DNA of 64,000 nt from Salvelinus alpinus (taxonomy: Eukaryota; Chordata; Actinopteri; Salmoniformes; Salmonidae): NCBI RefSeq assembly GCF_045679555.1, contig NC_092091.1:92460190-92524189 (forward strand). The letters run 5' to 3'. The position numbers were made by a program, and so were the translations under genes. Of the stretch, positions 57,614 to 64,000 are shown in pieces (position 1 is the first letter of the stretch; every line of letters starts with the position of its first letter). The notes below the pieces were generated by a model, which ran no database searches, was not told the DNA's origin, and saw nothing but the letters and a program-made list of their open reading frames with translations.

Positions 57614-58904
57614 ATGGCATGCCCATTCGTGCGAGATGTGGTGGATGAAGAAGCACTTGTGCTGAGGAGAGCCTTCAGGCGAGAAAGGGTCTTCAGGGAC
57701 CGGTTGGACCCACTGGCCTTCCCTGATGACCATCTATATGAAAGATACAGGTTTTCTGCAGATGGCATCAGGTATCTATGCAGACTACTGGGTCCCAGGA
57801 TTAAGCACCGCACTGCACGGAGCCATGCACTGAGTGTGGAGCAAATGGTTTGTGTGGCCTTGCGCTTTTTTGCTAGTGGAGCCTTCCTGTACTCAGTGGG
57901 GGATGCAGAACAGCTGAACAAGGCCACAATTTGCCGCACAATAAGGAGTGTGTGTCTGGCTATCAAAGCATTAGCAGATGTCTTCATCTCCTTCCCTGGC
58001 CACAGAAGACTCTGTGACATCAAAGAGGAGTTCTATAGGATTGCAGGTAAGAGGATCTACAAATTACAGGACAACTGTTAACACATAGTAGGATACTCAT
58101 TACTTTGTGTGACAGGTTTCCCCAATGTCATTGGTGCAGTGGACTGCACACACATAAGGATAAAAGCCCCCTCAGGTGCCCATGAGGCCGATTTTGTGAA
58201 TAGGAAATCCTTTCACAGCATTAATGTTCAGGTGAACATAACTTTTTGATATTGTCCATTGACGAACACTCTGCATTGCCAGTGATGTGCATTGATTGGT
58301 GTAATATTCCTCATCTTATGATTTCAGATGGTCTGCAATGCTGACTGTGTGATCAGCAATGTTGTGGCAAAATGGCCTGGCTCAGTCCATGACTCCAGAA
58401 TCTTTCGGGCCTCTGAAATCTATCAGTGCCTATCACAAGGTAAGCCACACAACCCCTATTTATAACCATCATGGCTGTGTCAAGAATATCACTGTGTTTA
58501 TGAGGTAGTAATGATGAGATTTTGTGTTGACAGGTGAATTCTCTGGTGTGTTGCTGGGAGACAGGGGGTATGGCTGCCAGCCTTTTCTCCTGACACCTTT
58601 CACAGACCCCCAGGAAGCACAGCAGGCCTACAACCATGCCCATGCCAGGACCAGGGCCAGAGTTGAAATGACCTTTGGCCTCCTGAAGGCACGCTTTCAC
58701 TGCCTTCACAAATTAAGGGTCAGCCCTGTTAGGGCATGTGATATTACTGTGGCTTGTGCTGTCCTCCACAATGTGGCCTGCCTGAGGAAGGAGAGGGCCC
58801 CCAGAGTGCCACCAGCCATGGACTGGGACAATCCGGCAATCTTCCCTGATGACGACAGTGGTCGGCTGCTGAGGGACCAATATGTGTTGAATTATTTTAG
58901 TTAG
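57614..58904 (+). CDS. Harbinger DDE transposase, HARBI1-like (4 exons, 343 aa)
   Basis: Exons are 57614-58046, 58116-58231, 58328-58439 and 58534-58904 (1,032 nt), with GT-AG introns in phases 1, 0 and 1. The N-terminal half has the helix-turn-helix-like region '[17 protein letters not shown]'. The DDE_Tnp_4 catalytic triad is complete: Asp154 in 'IGAVDCTHI', Asp230 in 'LLGDRGYG' and Glu265 in '[13 protein letters not shown]'. The last two are 35 residues apart. I chose the ATG at 57614 (MACPFV) because HARBI1-like proteins start close to this point. An in-frame ATG at 57575 would add 13 residues. It lies downstream of the Myb-like gene on the same strand. The length fits the family (~340-350 aa). 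Confidence 0.93.
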
Positions 58905-59265
58905 TATGTGTGCTTTCAATTTTGGTTAAATATGTCCTGCGGTGGCAGAGGAATTTGGGTTTTTTTGGGTTCGTTTTTTGACGAATTTGGCCTCTTATGA
59001 TGTTTGTGCGGTATACTGTGTGTAATACAAGGCTGCAGGGAGGCTACTGCATCCATTCATTTGTCTGTTCAGTTGATGTGTATGGATTTGTCCTGCATTT
59101 ATTTTAGTGTGCAGACATGCAGGGTGTGTTATATACAGACCTTTGAATGTGTATGTATCATTTTGTATAATATGCTTGGATTCTGTGCTTTCCATCTTGT
59201 AGAGTCACTGTGACTTCAGTTTCGAAAGGAGCTGATGGTTTACCTGCTTTGTTTTGTCCTTATTC

Positions 59266-59271
59266 AATAAA
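59266..59271 (+). terminator. polyadenylation signal of the transposase gene
   Basis: AATAAA lies about 360 bp after the stop codon. It is the first such hexamer I noticed downstream. Confidence 0.6.
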
Positions 59272-59279
59272 GGAACATA

Positions 59280-60012
59280 ATGTTACACATTGTGTTTTTA
59301 TATTCATATGGAATGTGTATTTGTTTATATGACAGAGTACTAGGGCCACACTGAAGAAAAAGGATAAAGTCATAAATTTATGAGGCTGGTTCTTTCTGCA
59401 GAAAAGCTACATATTGTTTTTACAGTTTTGATACTTATGACAATGTGATACTTAATATTCTGGCACATCAGCATGTCTTTGTTTATGAAACCATACTGAA
59501 GTACAATTTCACGAAATGCCCCACATCTGTCATTTTAACTGTCCTCCTTTAAAACAACTGGTTACAATATTATGACTTGTGTTTTTTTCCCCTCTGTGGC
59601 CCTAATATTCTATCATTTTATATATAGCCTTATAGTCTATGGGAAACTGTAAATTATCTAATGATAGCAACATCATCTAAAAATCATTTTTTATCCAAAA
59701 TCATTGAAATTAATGATCACAAACGTTTAAATAATAACAGTGGGTCTAGTTATATGTGATAACAATGTATAGTGAGCAGTGAAATAACTATTGGTTTCCA
59801 TTTGTGGTGACTGCTGACTGACATTAGGGATGAGATTAAATAGATCCTGGAATTTAGCCTGGTCTGGAGCAGGCTAGCTCCACAGAATAAATCTCCATGG
59901 TAATTTATACCATAACATATCCTCCTGCCCCCTATCCATCTTTAGTGCAACCGGATTACGGATCAATTGAGCCAGGATCACCAAGATATCCTGGCTTAAT
60001 CCCTTATCCTAG
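59280..60012. other. non-coding 3' part of the Harbinger element
   Basis: AT-rich, with no gene. It runs to the right terminal repeat. Confidence 0.7.
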
Positions 60013-60030
60013 TTTTGTGCAACAGGCCCC
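60013..60030 (-). repeat. Harbinger right terminal inverted repeat
   Basis: TTTTGTGCAACAGGCCCC is the exact reverse complement of the left repeat. Confidence 0.93.
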
Positions 60031-60082
60031 TGGCCTTGAAATAATAATAATAATATTAATAATAATAATATAGGCTAAATGT

Positions 60083-60515
60083 CTTGTTCCTGACTGATTC
60101 AGAGTTAGTATGTTGTTTAGTAGCCAGTTGAAATGATGAAAGTCATTGTTCCTGACTGATTCAGAGTTAGTATGTTGTTTAGTAACCAGTTGAAATGATG
60201 AAAGTCATTGTTCCTGACTGATTCAGAGTTAGTATGTTGTTTAGTAACCAGTTGAAATGATGAAAGTCGTTGTTCCTGACTGATTCAGAGTTAGTATGTT
60301 GTTTAGTAACCAGTTGAAATGATGAAAGTCGTTGTTCCTGACTGATTCAGAGTTAGTATGTTGTTTAGTAACCAGTTGAAATGATGAAAGTCATTGTTCC
60401 TGACTGATTCAGAGTTAGTATGTTGTTTAGTAACCAGTTGAAATGATGAAAGTCGTTGTTCCTGACTGATTCAGAGTTAGTATGTTGTTTAGTAACCAGT
60501 TGAAATTATGAAAGT
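60083..60515 (-). repeat. 62-bp minisatellite, 7 copies (arm 2)
   Basis: It is the reverse of the arm 1 array at 22765-23012, which has 4 copies. Confidence 0.95.
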
Positions 60516-61129
60516 AATTTGATAGTGACAGAATCCGACATTATTTCCCAGCAAAGTCCATGTTTTTGTCTCCTCCCTATAGAAGGTTGTAGCACAGCCT
60601 CTGAATGTCATAGAGACAAACCAATGATATTCTATATGCAACACAAATCCCTCTTGTTGTTTTTAACCTATAGTCAAATTAAAATAAACGCTGTTTATGA
60701 GAATTAAGCCTCGAATTAGCCTACTTTCAGCACTCATGCGCTGTTCATCTCCGCGGCTACCGCTTCATATGTAAATTATGTAAATGAATTAAATATGGTT
60801 TATTGTTTATTTCTATATTTAATTGAAATGAATCAGGGGAGCCCAGTTGAGACCAGTGTCTCATTTGTAATGGAGTCTTGAGGACAACAATTCCATCAAT
60901 ACAACAACAAAAGATTAAAAGAAACTACAAGACAGCTGTAAATACATTCAGGACTGCTTGAGATCACATGAGGCGCGATCAGTTTCTCGTCCGTTGTACC
61001 GGGGCTTGTATTCAGAAGAAAGGTGTGTCGACAACGACTGAACCAGTGGGTAACGTTATGCAACGGTGCACCGGCCAAGTTATATCGAGCGCACAGCAGT
61101 GAGCAAAACGGACCACCACTTTCCTGATC

Positions 61130-61620
61130 CGTGTCGCCAGAAAGCATTTTCAACGTTGATTTAGCCCTACATTCAAATAGTTTCTATGCCCATTGTTGCA
61201 CGTCACTTTTACTTGACTGACTTGTCGAAACAGAGTGTTTTCTTTAGTGACAGCTTTACATAATTCCGATTCACGTCTTCTAACGTGGTTTCATCATGCG
61301 GATAATAATCACGATAAGGCGCTGTCCGTCGCCTTTACCAATAATACCCTACATCATAGCCCTGTAGCCTATAACATCACATTGGATCATAATGATTAGG
61401 CTAATCAACACTAATCAACACCAATGTAAATAAGATGTGACTTATCATTTTGTAAAGTTGAAATCAGTATTGTATTAACGTTACAGTTCTTCAATGTCTT
61501 TCCCTTAAATCATCTGACTCTCTATGAAAGTCTAACTTCTCCACGACACTTTTCTACATTAAATTATAAAAGACGCTACAAACCTCTGATGTTTTAGTCT
61601 TCTACCCGTAAAGTCCATTT
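61130..61620 (+). repeat. R-module, arm 2 outer copy
   Basis: It pairs with 21230-21900 inverted. It keeps a single copy of the CCTGTAGCCTATAACATCAC word that is expanded at 53432-54115. Confidence 0.8.
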
Positions 61621-61644
61621 CTTCCTCTTGTTGCTTAAACATGG

Positions 61645-61860
61645 ACTTCCTGAGTTGGGACATGAGGTGGAGGGAGGGAGAGAGGGGGAGGGGAGGAGAG
61701 AAGTGGAAGAAGGAGAGAGGGGGAGGGAGAAGACATGGAGAGGTGGAGGGAGGAAAGAGTGAGGGAGGGAGAGAGGGGGAGGGAGAGGGAGAAGACATGG
61801 AGAGGTGGAGAGAGGAGACAGGGAGAGGGGAATGGAGGAGAGAGGAAGGTAGAGAGGTAT
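61645..61860 (+). repeat. polypurine tract
   Basis: GGGAGAGAGG-type words; the partner of the polypyrimidine tract at 20990-21200. Confidence 0.9.
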
Positions 61861-61982
61861 CAGTGATATACTGTAAAAGTAGTGCACTATAAAGGGAAAA
61901 GGGTGTCATTTGAGGGTACGCACTCTATACACTGTGTAGTAGCATAGGACCTTATAGATTATTGACAAAGGATCTGTCTCAC

Positions 61983-61983
<1 letters not shown>

Positions 61984-62013
<30 letters not shown>
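61984..62013 (+). repeat. (CA)n microsatellite
   Basis: About 15 CA units. The arm 1 partner at 20756-20867 is almost four times longer. Confidence 0.95.
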
Positions 62014-62016
<3 letters not shown>

Positions 62017-62044
62017 CACTTTAACAGACTGACTACACTAGATA

Positions 62045-62340
62045 TGTTACAGTAAAGATATGCTGTGGTATATATTTAGAATATATTACAATAAAGATAT
62101 GCTGTGGTATATATTTAAAATATATTACAGTAAAGATATGCTGTGGTATATATTTAGAATATATTACAATAAGGATATGCTGTGGTATATATTTAGAATA
62201 TATTACAATAAAGATATGCTGTGGTATATATTTAGAATATATGACAATAAAGATATGTTGTGGTATATATTTAGAATATATTACAGTAAAGATATGCTAT
62301 GGTATATATTTTGAATATATTACAATAAAGATATGCTGAA
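62045..62340 (-). repeat. 39-bp minisatellite, ~7 copies (arm 2)
   Basis: Reverse of 18946-20735. There are about 7 copies against ~39 in arm 1, and no retroelement interruption. Confidence 0.95.
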
Positions 62341-62815
62341 TAAAGCTGTAATGGAACAACATTTGGTAAAAGTCAAGGGGTCTGAATGCTTTCCGAAGGC
62401 ACTGATAGAGGTTCATGAGAGAGACTGAATATCAACACAACCACCTCAGAGCCAGTTTCCACAGACACATTCTCAGTTACCCAACTAGCCAGGACTTGAA
62501 CCATATAAACCATCTCTGGCGTGACCTGAAAATAGCTGCGCAGCAACAGTCCTCATCCAACCTGACAGAACTTGTCAGGATCTGCAGAGAAGAATTGGAG
62601 AAACTCCCCAAATACAGGTGTGCCAAACTTGTAGCGTCATATCCAAGAATACCCAAGTACTGAATAAAGGGTCTGAATACTTATGTAAATGTGATATTTC
62701 CTGGTTCTTTTAAATAAAAAAAATTCTAAAAACCTGTTTTTGCTTTGTCATTATGGAGTATTGTTGAGGGGAATAAAAAAAATTTTTTTAATAAGGCTGT
62801 AACGAATCAAAATGT
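62341..62815 (+). pseudogene. Tc1-like transposon remnant (arm 2)
   Basis: The frame at 62415-62663 encodes the C-terminal end of a Tc1-like transposase: 'NHLWRDLKIAAQQQS', 'NLTELVRICREELEKLPKY' and 'CAKLVASYP'. The residue expected to be the catalytic Glu (IEHLW) is Asn (INHLW). Most of the gene is deleted. It pairs with 18418-18945. Confidence 0.88.
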
Positions 62816-62919
62816 GTTAAAAGTCAAGATGCTGTATCTCCATGAAGACCAACAGGTCCCTGTATCATTATTCCTAGCTTGGCAGTGGTCCAGTGGTGTC
62901 TGGACAGAGTTCTACACAC

Positions 62920-62988
<69 letters not shown>

Positions 62989-63035
62989 AAGAGAGAGGTA
63001 CACAGACACACACAGAGAGAGAGAGAGAGGGAGGT
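62920..63035 (+). repeat. (GA)n microsatellite
   Basis: GAGAGA runs with a CACACA island at ~63001-63012. The partner is 18236-18330. Confidence 0.93.
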
Positions 63036-63044
63036 ACACATGTA

Positions 63045-63093
63045 ACAGTATAGCTTTAGTCCGTCCCCTGGCCCCGACCCGGGCGCGAACCAG
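63045..63093 (-). repeat. SINE-like fragment with B-box-like motif
   Basis: 'CCGACCCGGGCGCGAACCAG' is the reverse of the B-box-like region at 18190-18210. It is truncated at the 30-bp array. Confidence 0.7.
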
Positions 63094-63095
63094 AA

Positions 63096-63629
63096 ATATG
63101 TGTATGGACCAATAACATCTGTTAAATATGTGTATGGACCAATAACATCTGCTAAATATGTGTATGGACCAATAACATCTGTTAAATATGTGTATGGACC
63201 AATAACATCTGTTAAATATGTGTATGGACCAATAACATCTGCTAAATATGTGTATGGACCAATAACGTCTGTTAAATATGTGTATGGACCAATAACATCT
63301 GTTAAATATGTGTATGGACCAATAACATCTGTTAAATATGTGTATGGACCAATAACATCTGTTAAATATGTGTATGGACCAATAACATCTGTTAAATATG
63401 TGTATGGACCAATAGCATCTGTTAAATATGTGTATGGACCAATAACATCTGTTAAATATGTGTATGGACCAATAACATCTGTTAAATATGTGTATGGACC
63501 AATAACATCTGTTAAATATGTGTATGGACCAATAACATCTGTTAAATATGTGTATGGACCAATAACATCTGTTAAATATGTGTATGGACCAATAACATCT
63601 GTTAAATATGTGTATGGACCAATAACATT
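63096..63629 (+). repeat. 30-bp minisatellite, 18 copies
   Basis: Same unit as 9337-9667, in the opposite orientation. The last copy runs into 'ACATTTGATTTAAATGG', a relic of the LINE tail. Confidence 0.96.
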
Positions 63630-64000
63630 TGATTTAAATGGCCCCTGGGTGTTAGAATTCATAATTGAAAAATATATTGAGAAAGGTTGGTAAACCAATA
63701 CATAGTCAGGGTTGGGGTCAATTCCATTTAAATTCCAGTCAATTCAGGAAGTAGACTGAAATTCGATTTGCAATTCTGGAATTTGGTTTACTTTCTGAAT
63801 TGACTGGAATTAAAATGGAAGTGACCCCCATCATGTACATAGTCACTATGAAAATATAGACCTAAATGATATTTTTAGTAAAAGTTAAATATGGTGTTAT
63901 CCTGTAGTGTTTTAATCTCTCTGTGTGTCTGTGTCTATTTCTGTGTGTTGTGAATTGGTGAGATATTGAAAAAATAATGAGTTGATTTGTATCACATTAT
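63630..64000 (+). repeat. X block, copy 3 (runs off the window)
   Basis: Reverse complement of 8930-9336 and same orientation as 17196-17455. No gene. Confidence 0.8.

Larger units (their letters stand above)
55577..60031 (+). mobile_element. PIF/Harbinger DNA transposon, apparently autonomous
   Basis: The element is 4.45 kb with terminal inverted repeats GGGGCCTGTTGCACAAAA at 55578-55595 and the exact reverse at 60013-60030, followed by a weaker match. It holds the two genes usual for this superfamily, a Myb/SANT-like protein and a DDE transposase, both open. Arm 1 has the uninterrupted site (near 23068-23075). The left flank changed at the junction, so the target duplication could not be resolved. 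Confidence 0.93.
53290..63093 (-). repeat. arm 2 of the large inverted duplication
   Basis: It is the reverse counterpart of 18185-26450. It differs by the Harbinger insertion (55577-60031), by lacking the 22023 solo LTR and the 23418-25080 insertion, and by array copy numbers. The outer edge at 63093 falls inside the SINE-like repeat, next to the 30-bp array. Confidence 0.85.

Overview
The window is vertebrate nuclear DNA and almost certainly salmonid (salmon, trout or char). The evidence is spliced vertebrate-type genes with GT-AG introns, a fish-type FISNA-NACHT NLR gene with 174-nt LRR exons, and a dense load of repeats I recognise as salmonid: Tc1-like remnants, L2 and other jockey-type LINE tails, BEL/Pao, solo LTRs, PIF/Harbinger, and more than twenty minisatellite arrays. 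One 100-bp run of N (7335-7434) marks an assembly gap.

Layout. 1-2246: 5' part of a BEL/Pao retrotransposon on the minus strand (gag-protease, primer binding site, probable LTR). 2262-7334: a 32-bp minisatellite split by a LINE with an intact endonuclease-reverse transcriptase ORF (3625-6570). 7435-10549: non-coding dispersed repeats. 10550-14645: an L2 LINE with four ~200-bp 5' monomers and an intact ORF (11542-14481). 14646-18184: minisatellites, a SINE-like repeat and a solo LTR. 18185-26450 and 53290-63093: two arms of a colinear inverted duplication (8-10 kb each). The ~27-kb spacer holds the only host protein gene, an NLR on the minus strand (32052-45170), among minisatellites and TTAA-ended elements. 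Arm 2 carries a 4.45-kb PIF/Harbinger transposon with both genes intact (55577-60031) that is absent from arm 1; arm 1 carries a solo LTR (22023-22488) that is absent from arm 2.

The main result is the NLR. By following splice sites and phases I could chain 19 exons into one open frame of 5,508 nt (1,835 aa). The order is thirteen N-terminal 15-aa repeats, FISNA, NACHT, five LRR exons, a linker exon, a B30.2 (PRY-SPRY) exon, five tandem copies of a linker-like 16-aa repeat, a FIIND (ZU5-UPA) with a conserved His and Phe-Ser autoproteolysis site at NLRP1 spacing, and a C-terminal CARD. This joins the fish NLR-C layout (B30.2 at the end) to the NLRP1/CARD8 inflammasome effector module. The normal B30.2 stop is formed by the splice donor itself, so intron retention or splicing would decide between a receptor without effector and a full inflammasome sensor. 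Exon boundaries come from reading the sequence; no transcript or database search was available.
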